A DNA stretch of 64,000 nucleotides, taken from Gnetum montanum. Its lineage: Eukaryota > Streptophyta > Gnetopsida > Gnetales > Gnetaceae. How positions within the stretch are numbered: the first letter of the stretch is position 1; every line of letters begins with the position of its first letter. This document shows, one piece after another, positions 25,578-37,400 of the stretch. The notes under the pieces are model-generated. The model was not told where the DNA came from and made no database searches. It saw only the letters and a program-made list of their open reading frames with translations. The DNA lies in the NCBI GenBank assembly GCA_015680685.1, contig MNCI01010813.1:18039-82038 (forward strand), read 5' to 3'. The position numbers were made by a program, and so were the translations under genes.

Positions 25578-26540
25578 AAGGTCCAAGCACATTAATCCAC
25601 TTGGCAATGACAAATAAGAAGATGGTAATGTGGGAAAGTTTACAAGGAAAAAGGGCCACCAAGATCAATGTATGCATGACATATTAATTTGAAAATTTAA
25701 AAGGTAAAAATTAGAAAACAAAATTCTAGTACTAGAAAGGCAACTAGAGACAGGTCATTCATTGAACAATAGGTGACATGGTGATAGCTAATAACTAGAG
25801 CTACAATAAAAATAAAAATGACTATGGAGCATGGCTAGTGTTAGTATAGCCATGTGGAGCAATAATCTTAGGAAAGCTATTGATTTGAAGCAATCATCAT
25901 TCAAAAATTAATAGGTTGGATATAGTAGTAGTAATCATAAGTTGCAATATCATCCAAGTGAACAACAACTACAAATTGATCCTTTAGGAAAATAAGAGCA
26001 TTAGTAGGCTAAGAAGGTTGGTACAAGCTAAAGGAGCCAATAGTGTTATCAAACATCCAAAACTTCATGACCTAGGCATTGCAGCAATGATGTTTATTTA
26101 GTAGTTCCTTCACAGGATTGGGAGGAGGACAAGTGTAGGCTAGAAGATTTTATTTCTATGGGCAAGAGGGTAGTGGTTGTGATGGAGTGATAAGGGATTA
26201 GTTTTAGAAGTATGTTGGTATTACAATAATGGGTTTGTCAATTTGATGTCATTTGGGGTGTTAATGGCTGAGTTGGAGGAGCAAGAGATTTACATTGGTA
26301 AGGCTAGGGGCTAGATTAGCTTTGCATGTGTAGGTGGTGATTGGAGGAGGTGTAGGATGAAGCAAATCAACATGTATTGGAGGTAGGACAATGCTAAGAG
26401 AGCATGAAAAGATGAGGTGATGGTAAAGTTTGGAACAACACCCTCAAATAAGGGGTTGTAGAAGAGTAGACTTTGTGAAGAAGCATGCATTGAGAAGGGT
26501 GTGTAGGTGGCATCCTCATATAGGAGGTTGGAAGACGGTA
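25578..26540 (-). repeat. Repeat M, copy 1 (963 bp, about 99% identical to 32741-33703)
   Basis: The two copies have identical length with no gaps and only about ten substitutions by eye. Copy 1 continues on its left into the decayed minus-strand ORF; on its right the match stops abruptly after GAAGACGGTA. The ends lack TG/CA and no primer site adjoins, so it is not an LTR. Confidence 0.9.
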
Positions 26541-27480
26541 TCTCTAATAGAAAGTGATCTTCAACACATCTATCTTAAGTCTCAAATGAAGAAATGAGAT
26601 TGTTTTTATAGTTGAGACAATACGGATTTTGTCATATTTAAGATCATTACATCATGAAAATTCAAAGGCTCATTTCTCCTTTTGAGATAATGTTTCCGTG
26701 CTTCTTTGAAACTTTACTTTAAACCAAAGATATAACATGACCTTTAAGTTCACCATAGAATCTAATCATGACTTTTAAACTTAAAATTAGAAATATGACT
26801 TTAAAACATAATATTTCAATATAAGAAAGAAAAGGAAATTAGGATTTAAATAAAAGGAAATATTAAGAAGAAACATCCCTAAATATACACATTTCATACC
26901 ATAATAAAAAACCACAATCTAACATTTACTTTCATTACTTTAGTGCTTAGATCTCATACAAATTTGACATGGAAATAGATTTACTGAAACAATTTTCATT
27001 TTTATATTACTATCTTTTTCTNTTAGATCTCATACAAATTTGACATGGAAATAGATTTACTGAAACAATTTTCATTTTTATATTACTATCTTTTTCTATT
27101 TTTCACCTGCATTTTTATGTGGTATGATATCCATATTAAATTAACATAGCATGCCATAGGGGATGTGTCAACTTTCGGTATGGCAAGAGGTAGGATTAGT
27201 TGGTTTGAATGATTTCACACCATTGAATCTCACAACTATATGTTCTATAATTTTGCTCCTTTGGTATGGCATAAGGTTTCTTTTAATTCCTGCTATATAT
27301 TTTTAAAATATTACATGTTCCTCCGGCATGATCCCGGGAATCTGGGAATTTGGACCCACTTCCGAAATCAATGGCTTTAAAAAGGTTAAAGCTTTGGGGG
27401 GTGTAAATTTCTATTCAGTGCATTCGCTTCCGCAGGAAGGAACCTTTTAAATGTTTTGTTTAAAGTAAAGCTGGAAGAGC
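26541..27480. other. Spacer upstream of the TNL gene, with an assembly join
   Basis: AT-rich, no gene. It holds the single N at 27022. The last part (27340-27480) becomes GC-richer and probably includes the start of the TNL promoter; a TTTAAAAAGG sequence at about 27374 is a weak TATA candidate. Confidence 0.4.
26947..27097. repeat. Exact 75-bp duplication around a single N (assembly join)
   Basis: 26947-27021 and 27023-27097 are identical, separated only by the N at 27022. This is what results when two overlapping contig ends are joined with a token gap instead of being merged. Confidence 0.9.
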
Positions 27481-27500
27481 GTGATTCTTTCGTGCCGACG

Positions 27501-27819
27501 TCCTCCTTGTCGCGTTACAGCATATGGTGCAGACTTGTTCGCCAAAACACGATACACACCCATTATTTTTAAATTTCGTACACATTTGGTGGCACCGACT
27601 CCTTCACGCGGAGTTGCACTTCTTCGTTTGCTCTGCTTTGATTATTCTGAACCATCCACTCCTCCTTGTCGTGTTGTAGCATATGGTGCAGACTTTACCA
27701 AAACACAGTAAACACTGTTCATCTTTGAAATTTCGTTCAATTTTGCTTGTACCTTCTCCATCACGTGGAGTTGCACTTGTTCGTCTGCTCGGCTGTGAAT
27801 ATTTTGGACCATACATTGT
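27501..27819 (+). repeat. 160-bp tandem duplication in the TNL upstream region
   Basis: Unit 1 (27501-27660) and unit 2 (27661-27819) both begin TCCTCCTTGTCG and share CATATGGTGCAGACTT, AAATTTCGT and GGAGTTGCACTT at the same offsets. By eye they agree at roughly three quarters to four fifths of positions. They end about 140 bp before the ATG, so they lie in the promoter or 5' untranslated region of the TNL gene. Confidence 0.85.
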
Positions 27820-27959
27820 TCTGCTGCGAATTAGATGAACTTCCTTACATCAAACAACTGAATTTGCATTGCATTATTGCTGCTGCATAAGTGGAGTGTG
27901 TTGGTGCCGGTCATAGACCTGACTGCCTTTCTGTATCTGCCTTTGCTGTAAGTGGGTGA

Positions 27960-28480
27960 ATGTCTGAAAACGGGGCAACTGAGCATCTCAAGTGTGATAT
28001 GGAAACACAGGAAAGTGGTGAGGGATCTGTGAACAATAAGTTCGATGTGTTCATCAGTCACAGAGGCCCTGATACAAAGCACAACTTGGCTTATCATCTG
28101 TATGATTTGTTGCGGGAAAGAGGAGTTGAGGCGTTTCTGGACAGAGAAGAGTTGCAGAGTGGGGAGAGGTTCCCGGAGGCAATTGAGAAAGCCATTGCAT
28201 GTTCCAAAGTGGATGTGTGCATACTTTCCAGTGGATTCGCAGAATCTGTGTGGTGTCTGAAGGAATTGCTGAGGATGCTGCACAAATTCGAGATGGGTAA
28301 ATCTACTCTGATTCCTATCTTCTATGATGTCAAACCCGTAGAAGTCAAATATGGGAAAGGAGTTTTTGGGCAGGGGTTTCAGAATTTAGAAAGCAAAGAC
28401 AGGAGCTCCAGCGAAGACATTCAGCAATGGAGACATGCTCTGGGCAAGGTTGGAGAAATCAGCGGATACGAAGGCAAAGG
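27960..28480 (+). CDS. TNL exon 1: TIR domain
   Basis: After about 26 leader residues the TIR begins KFDVFISHRGPDTKHNLAYH, with the usual FLD-EEL--G (residues 59-68) and the motif SVWCLKEL; Glu102 in that motif is at the position of the catalytic glutamate of plant TIR NADases. No signal peptide is seen, in keeping with a cytosolic or nuclear receptor. The exon ends in phase 2 at GGTAAGT. Confidence 0.92.
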
Positions 28481-31400
28481 GTAAGTGATGCTAACGCGTT
28501 AATGTTGTAACTTGTTCCCGCTTATTTTCATGAACTTAATTTACCATACAAGTTTATTGTCACATATTGAATCTAGCGTATTCACCTACGACTCTATGAC
28601 TTTAACACCCAAAATTTAGGTTTATCTTAGATACGTTTAAAATGTAAGCGGTGTTTATGGTATTTTAATCGCAGTAATAGAACTTCATCATAACTGCATG
28701 AAGTCAAATAAAAAAAATATTCTGCACTGAAAGTAGATTTTTTTTTTCACGATCCTTTCCGCCTGGATAATATTAATATTCCATGCTATAGCATTTATGG
28801 AGCAAACAGACATGTATCAAAATAAATATCTGCATCTTTTATAAAAATTGGTTTTTAACAATTTCTTTCCATCAGTGAACTTTGCAAGATCATTGTCAAC
28901 AAGATATGTGAGCTTCTCCATGTTAGATCTGTGGCTACTCACCGGAAGGTACTTGGAATAGAGGAACAGTTGCTCAGTTCCCTTTGTGATATAATGAGAT
29001 GTCATGAAAATGGGAGAGCCGTGACATCAGTAGAAATAAGTGGTATTGGAGGCGTTGGAAAAACCACATTTGCAAAAGAACTTTATAATAAAATTTATCA
29101 TGAATTTGAGAGGTCCTGCTTCATTGAAGATGTAAATGGTTTGATAGAAAAACATGGTATAAATGAAGTCCACAAACAGCTTCTCAAAAATCTTTTTGGA
29201 CAGGATTCAAGTTCCTTTGGAATGGAAGGAAAGAAACATTTGATGAAAAAATTACACAAAGCAGAAATTTTAGTAGTGTTTGACAATATTCACAGTAAAA
29301 TTCCACTAAGTAAAGTGTTTATTGAAGATAATGTTTCTCTCAGTGAAAGGAGCATCATTATTGTAACCAGCAGGGAGAAGGGAGTTTTGAAGCATGACCC
29401 TGAAGTTAAAGAATACTGTAAAAATTTGATCTCACTAAAAATAGAAACCCTAGACTTTGATACATCAAAGCAAATATTTTGCCATTATGCATTTGGAAGG
29501 ATTGACAATATGCAGAATGAATTTAATGAGTTGATAGAACATATGGTTAAAAAATGTGATGGATTACCATTAGCATTGACTTTACTTGGTAGACACCTTT
29601 ATAATAAAGAGATTAAATTCTGGGAAAATTTATTCAATTTCATGAAAGACTCTTTGCACAGTGAGGTGAAAGATAAGTTAAAATTTAGCTATGAAAATCT
29701 TGGAACAAACTTGGAAAAATGCTTATTCTTAGATGTGGCCACTTTTTTCCAAGGAGAAAAAGAAAGCTTCTTAGTTCAACTTCGACAAGGTAATGAGGAG
29801 GATGGTAAATCAGTCCAATATGCTCTTGATATGTTGAAGAGTAATCTTTTGATCGATGTATCAATTGATGGTGTTTTAAGTATGCATGATGTGCTGGTGG
29901 ACTTGGGGAGGAGCATAGTTAAAAATGAAAATTCATGCCCTGGCCATCGTAGTCGCGTGTGGTATCCTTCCGATGTCAGACTTATGTTATCTGATGAACT
30001 GGTATGAGTGGTGATTTACCATTCTTAAAATGATATTTGCCTTTGATTTTACAAGTTGAATGATCATTTTTTTATTTGCTTTTTCCCTATTCTTATTATT
30101 TACATGTAAAAGCAATGTTGTCAATTTCAGGGAACTGAAAAAGTCAAAGCACTAAGCTTAGTTTCACGAGGCTCAGCCATATTGGACGAAGATCAATGTC
30201 CATGGTCCACTGATGTATTCAACAAATTATCATCTTTGGAAATTTTGATACTACATGGTCATTGTATTGAAGGTATTAGATTATTCAATTAATTATCAAG
30301 AAAATATGTGTTCTTTGATCACAAAGTTTTTAAGTCAGAGATGGTAATAAGATTAAGTTTTATGTTTTTTTAAAAAATCTTAACCCAGGTGATTTTTCAA
30401 ACTTATCAAAGAAATTGTTATGGTTGAGATGGACTGCTTTTCCATACCATGAGATTCCTCTAAAACTCTGCATAAAACATCTCAGAGTCTTACAAGTAAC
30501 TAGTGAAAATTTGATTCACTTATGGGAACATCCTCCACAGGTGGGACTTAATTATGCTTTGTTATTAGTGATACAAATTGACTGTGATAATGTGTATGCT
30601 AGATTTTTAAAAATGCAACCCACTTTTTAAAATTTATGTTGCAAAGGTTTTGTTGGTATTAGATTGTTAAGAGAGAGGGATTTAAAAAGCCAAAGTGCTA
30701 GGCTTTTAGATAGATGGCTCAACTAATAATTAAATTCATTGATGCATGAATATAACATTTTTTCCAATAACATCTCTTAGAAAAATATGAAATATCAGCA
30801 AAATGCTCTGTAATGTAGATCAAAAGGCATAAATGAAGGACTTAATAAACAAAAAGATTGAATTATTGATTGCTATTAAAATCCTAATTCTTTAGGAACT
30901 ATTAACTAGTTTTGCAAGCATATCTATAGAAAATCCTATAAAGTCATAAGCATTTGTGGAAATGGTCATCATGTGCAAGTAGTAGCTTATGGAAACTAGT
31001 TTTAATATGAATCACTTCAAAAGCATTTGTATTGAGGCAAAAAAAAAAAAAAAAAACTTTTTCCCCCTTTGTTTGGATGAGCCTTACTCAATAATCATGT
31101 CCTTATCCATATTGTATAGGATATCATGTACTTGAAAAGTTTAAGTTATGGGTTTGGTTCCAATGGATAACACTAAGTTATAAAAGTACTACTTAAGTTT
31201 CTTATTGACTATATGTCCTCAGGGTGCAAATAGTCATCTAGCTAGTTCTAATAATCCCCACACTCCCCATATACTTGGAAGGAAAACATCAAACTTGTAG
31301 AACATTTCATAGGTGTTCTCCAAAACAGAGTTGATCTAATAGGAAGGGGATGGTGGTGGAGGCATTAAAGGATCAACATGAACTTCATCCTATTTTTCAA

Positions 31401-34400
31401 TGTTGAAATCAACAATCATTGGATCCTTCATATTGTGATGTGTGTGTGTAACATCAACCAATTGACTGAAACATTCCAAACTATTGCCATTATAATACCA
31501 TTATATGATGTACTAAGATATCATGAAAAGAGGGCAAGATGTTGAAACTTGAAATAATTTGACTAAAGATAATCCCAAAGACATATAGCCAATGCAATAC
31601 ATTAGAAGAATTATAAAGGAATATAATGATGTCCTAACTATTTTTGGTTTTTAGCCTTATATTGGTAGCCACAATTGGGGCTATACTACTAACTATGCAA
31701 CTCAAATTGGTAACCTCTTACCTAACAAGATAATTAGCTAATAACTTGAGCTAGCTATCATTAACACCAAGGATCTGAGCAATTATTGCATGATTGAGCA
31801 AGATAGTGGTTGTTAAATTAACTAAGGTAAATCACAAAGTATTTGTTCCCTTCTTGTCAAGATGATCATTAATCTTGACAAATGTGGCTACCTTTGTGAT
31901 GCATCATAAGATAGACAAAAAACCTAGAAGGGATAGATGGAAAATTCTTAAAGCATGCTAACTAGGGTATCCCAAAATTTGTTCATGCATTTGGTATTGT
32001 AGATGACATATTGGACAACTACAAGAATTGGGTTTTATGGTGACATTTGTAGAAATGCATCTAAATGGAAATAAATGCCACATTTACCTAATGGTAGCAT
32101 TTATATCAATAGTGACATTCAGTTGTTCCATCATATCCTTAATAGTAATATTTCATTGATGAAAAGTCACAAAGAAACTCCATGGTATTTATACCAATAT
32201 CATCTCAAGTGCAACATGACACCGATACTATTGTAACATTTCTACAAATACCACCTTTCCATATTAAACTATTTTTCATTTGTTAACTTTTATATCTTAA
32301 TGGTTATTCCATTGGAATTGGACATGCTAAAACCAATAAGTCACATGTTAATATTAGAAATGATATGTATGATGTAGCTATATACTGCATCATTAATAAA
32401 TATACAATACTTAATATTGACCTTTATACATAGAAATGCCATATTAGTACCAAGGAAGAACCTCAATGGTGACATTTTTACATAGAAATGTAACCATAAT
32501 GTCATGTAAGTACCACAATACTGACATTTATATAGAAATGTCACCGTAGTATCATGTAAGAGGTAGTTCCTCAATGGTAACCTTTTTACATAGAAATGAC
32601 ATCCTAACATCATGTAGGATATAATTATGGCCTTTCTATATACAAATGCTACCATGACACCCAATGGTGATCTTTCATTTTTAAGAAAAAAACTAAAAAC
32701 CCAATTTTTAAAATGAAGTAAATGTACAAAATTAAACTAAAAGGTCCAAGCACATTAATCCACTTGGCAATGACAAATAAGAAGATGGTAATGTGGGAAA
32801 GTTTACAAGGAAAAAGGGCCACCAAGATCAATGTATGCATGACATATTAATTTGAAAATTTAAAAGGTAAAAATTAGAAAACAAAATTCTAGTACTAGAA
32901 AGGCAACTAGAGACAGGTCATTCATTGAACAATAGGTGACATGGTGATAGCTAATAACTAGAGCTACAATAAAAATAAAAATGACTATGGAGCATGGCTA
33001 GTGTTAGTATAGCCATGTGGAGCAATAATCTTAGGAAAGCTATTGATTTGAGGCAATCATCATTCAAAAATTAATAGGTTAGATATAGTAGTAGTAATCA
33101 TAAGTTACAATATCATCCAAGTGAACAGCAACTACAAATTGATCCTTTAGGAAAACAAGAGCATTAGTAGGCTAAGAAGGTTGGTACAAGATAAAGGAGC
33201 CAATGGTGTTATCAAACATCCAAAACTTCATGACCTAGGCATTGCAGCAATGATGTTTATTTAGTAGTTCCTTCACAGGATTGGGAGGAGGACAAGTGTA
33301 GGCTAGAAGATTTTATTTCTATGGGCAAGAGGGTAGTGGTTGTGATGGAGTGATAAGGGATTAGTTTTAGAAGTATGTTGGTATTACAATAATGGGTTTG
33401 TCAATTTGATGTCATTTGGGGTGTTAATGGCTGAGTTGGAGGAGCAAGAGATTTACATTGGTAAGGCTAGGGGCTAGATTGGCTTTGCATGTGTAGGTGG
33501 TGATTGGAGGAGGTGTAGGATGAAGCAAATCAACATGTATTGGAGGTAGGACAATGCTAAGAGAGCATGAAAAGATGAGGTGATGGTAAAGTTTGGAACA
33601 ACACCCTCAAATAAGGGGTTGTAGAAGAGTAGACTTTGTGAAGAAGCATGCATTGAGAAGGGTGTGTAGGTGGCATCCTCATATAGGAGGTTGGAAGACG
33701 GTAGCCTTCACTTAACAAAAAGCTAGCCTACTCCATAGCATTCTCTATGTCTCGCTTATGCAAAATGTGCCATGAAAAAATCGAGTTCTTGTAGTAGTAG
33801 GGTCATCATAAAGAGATGCATAAGATGAAGAAAATAGCAAGTTTCATGGGCATGACAACTTATAATTTTGGCATGGTTGAAAGGGCCAAGGCATTTGACA
33901 AAGGCATAGGAGTTGAGCATTAGAACTAAGGGGAGGCTTTGACTCCAATTGGATAAAGGGTGGCTTATGTATAACATGAGAGAAAGGATAGCTTGTTATG
34001 GCATCATTCTTTAGAGTACTACATGACTCTTGAGCCCCAAGTTTCCAAGAAATCAAGGATGAATTTAACGTAGACTATGGCCTCAACAATCATAGAATTT
34101 AGTTTCAACAATATGATAAATTTGTGACTAGGAAGACCTTTCATGTTTGTTGCCACTAGATCAACATGGCTTGAACCAGCCTCCTCTACTTTCATTCTCA
34201 TTCTCCTTGACTTTCCAATCATCACCATCATTGCCTATCACTCTCTAGAACCTAGTCATAAATGAATCTACACCCTAGTCTCTTTCTACATAGTTTCTTC
34301 TTTAGCCCAATGCTAGAGACATATATTTAGCAAAAATATGTCTCTCATATATTCATCTCTCTCATAAAGACATATAATAGAAAGGATTAGAACATGGACC

Positions 34401-37400
34401 TAAAGTCTTGAACACCTACCTCAGGTTCGTTGGCCTTCTAAGCTCTCAACTTCATCACCTACATAACAAAGGGATTAGTACAAGACTTAGTGAGAGCCTT
34501 TACATGTACCTTATAGATGGAAAGTATGGTGATATGTTAGAGAAAAGGTGTGGGGTATGCTGAGTAACCTGCAACAGGGTTAGTATATCTCATGTCAAAC
34601 AAGTATATCACATTGCATCACATGGCATCACATGGCCATAACTAAACTATCATCCACATCACCAAGATCAAATTCCAACACTTGTCATGCTATCATCACA
34701 AGCCTATCAAGTCATCATCTGGAAGTTCATCACAATAACATAATCAATAATCATGGGGCTCAATCACAAGCATACTATAACTGAGGCTCTATCATGGTGT
34801 TTTAGATATGCATGATGTGGTAGTAGACTTGGAAAGGAGCATAGTTAAAGATGAAAATTTATGCCTAGGCCATCGTAGTTGCATATGGTATCCTTTCAAT
34901 GCCAAACATATGTTATCCTATGAACTAGTATGAGTGGTGATGTGCCTTTATCAAGTATAATGATGATATCTAGTTTTTTTTTTCAAGTAAAATTATTATT
35001 TTTTCCTTGCTTTTTTACACAAAAAGAAAGTGATCAAAGAGCAATGTTATCTAGTCCCCTAAGGTAAAAGTACTAAGCTTAGTTTTAGAAGGTTGGGGCT
35101 TGTTGTACTAAAATCAATGTCCATGGTCTATTGATGTGTTCAACAAATTATCATCTTTAGAAATTTTGATCCCACATGGTCATTATATTGAAGGTATTAT
35201 ATTATTTAATTAATTACCAAAAAAATATGTTTTGGTTCCACAATAATTTTGTATATCCCAAATTTTGATTTAGAGATACTAATTACGTTAGGTTTTATTT
35301 GTGTTTGATATGTTGACCAAGGTGATCTTTCCAAAGTATCAAAGAGATTGTTATGGTTGAAATGGACTATTTTCTATATCATGAGATCTCTTGGACAATA
35401 TGTTTAAAACATGTGAGAAGGTGGCACATCTATGCACAACACCTTTTAGAATTGGTATTTAATAATGCACTTCTATTAGGGTTAGATATTGGCTAGCGAG
35501 AGCCTATTTGCTAAGTTTTAAAGTATGCAATAACTTTTAAAATTGAGTGTTCTATTCCCGGTTTTAAATGCAATGTTATGACGATTTAAAATTGATTCGT
35601 GAGAGTCTATTGCTAAAGTTTTTAAAATGCAATCAACTTATAAAGTTGTGCTCCATTCCAAAGTTTTTAAATGTCCTGATTTTCCTCTTATTATTTTAAA
35701 TCTTGGTAAAGATTATAACTACAAGTTAATAGCTATAAATAAATAAAATAGCATGAGGCCATAATTAATGATAGAGTGTAGTTGCAGGATGGCTTTAATG
35801 GCTTTAATAACATTGCATGATTTACGTAATTTTAATTATTTTAGTTATCTGTTTTAATAACTGGCCTCTACTGCGGAACAAAATAACTTGTATAGTATAT
35901 ATTTACAGAAGTAATCCGTCAGGGGCAATTTGAGAATAAACCCGTTTTGTTTGACGTTAGCAACCATGTTTTAATTTTACCTATATTTTTCAAAATGAAA
36001 ATCTCTCCTTATTTCTTTCTAACAAAAGAAACAGTAATGTGGTATGACTGGTATCGTATTCGATAAAAATCTAATGTCCTGCATTTAACAGGAGGCTCCA
36101 TCAAAACTGAGACAACTTATTATACCGCATTGCATAAAACTGGAAAGGCTTCCAGAAACGATCGGAAGGCTTAGGCATTTATCTTCCATTAATCTGGATG
36201 AATGCAAATCTTTGAAATTCATTCCAGAAAGTTTTGGCCAGCTACAAGGATTGAAACATTTCCGATTGCGGGGATGCCATGCATTGGAATTGTTGCCCGA
36301 GACTCTAGGAAGACTGACAAGCTTAGGTAGTTTGAGAATGAGTAAATGTTTTGCAGTGGTGTCATTGCTAGAGTCAATTGGGAAACTGCAGCAGTTGTCT
36401 TACCTAGAGCTTGAGGAATGCACGTCTTTGAAAATTATTCCACATAGCTTTGGGCAGCTGAAAGCATTGGAACATCTCTCCCTGTACAAGTGCAAAGCAT
36501 TGAAACAGTTGCCAGAGTCTTTTGGAGATTTAAGAAATTTAAATTACTTGAATATGAGTTATTGTGATGCTATGGTGTTATTGCCAGAATCGTTTGGGAA
36601 ACTGTTACAACTACAATACCTGCATATCAACGCTTGCAATGGTTTGGAAAGGCTACCACAATCATTCCAATACTTGACAAGCTTATCTTCTGTAATGGTG
36701 TCAGACTGTCGCAAAATAAGATTCTCACCAGAGCAGTTCCAAGAGCTACAGCCCGGGGCCCGGTGGAATTGGCAGTTTTCATCAGAGTTGCATGATGATA
36801 TGGAGGTTGCAGATTCCTGGTTTGCGCGAATCGGTAACGCGGAGCACCCAAACTTTGATTTTTGGAAAAATTATTCAATATGGCATTCTCAGGTTCCGCA
36901 GCAACACAATCTCAGATGGCTGCTGCGCCAGGTTGCCCAACACATCCAAATGAAAAAAAAGAGATACATTGATAGTATTAATAATAACAATGATACAGGT
37001 GCATCTCAAATAAGTCTTGAGTTCATGGACAGTAATTTCATCGAAGCTGCCGGCAATATGACCGTTCCCTGTAAAGTCACATACCTGTGTCTGAAAGGCT
37101 ACTGGAATTTACGAGAGCTGCCCCAATTTGTAGGTAATAATCGGTATATGACAGGGCTGGAACTCATTGATTGCTACAGTCTCCAAAAGCTTCCCGAAAG
37201 TCTCGGCAGTCTTTCATGTTTAGGAGAACTCTCCCTTCGCTGGTGCTGCAATCTGCAAGAGTTTCCAGACACCATTGGCAACTTACCAACTCTAAGAAAC
37301 TTAACAGTTGTCGGTTGCCTTGCTCTGAAACGATTCCCCTCTTCTCTCCAGAATCTTTCTTGTCTTGAACGGCTGCATGTGGAACATTGCTCGATGGTGG

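Noticed and set aside
27481-27711. Plus-strand frame of 76 codons upstream of the TNL
   Set aside because: It has no ATG start at its beginning, reflects the 160-bp tandem duplication read in frame, and stops before the TNL exon. Without transcript data it is not called as a gene.
32417-32690. Regular hairpin units as a CRISPR-like or microRNA cluster
   Set aside because: The units are imperfect tandem repeats without unique spacers, in plant nuclear DNA, and adjoin a CACTA-like terminus; transposon subterminal repeats explain them better.
25578-33703. Repeats M1/M2 as LTRs of a retrotransposon that captured the TNL 5' exons
   Set aside because: The repeats lack TG...CA ends, no primer site follows M1 and no purine tract precedes M2. 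Minus-strand ORF remnants run through their outer borders, which LTRs would not show.
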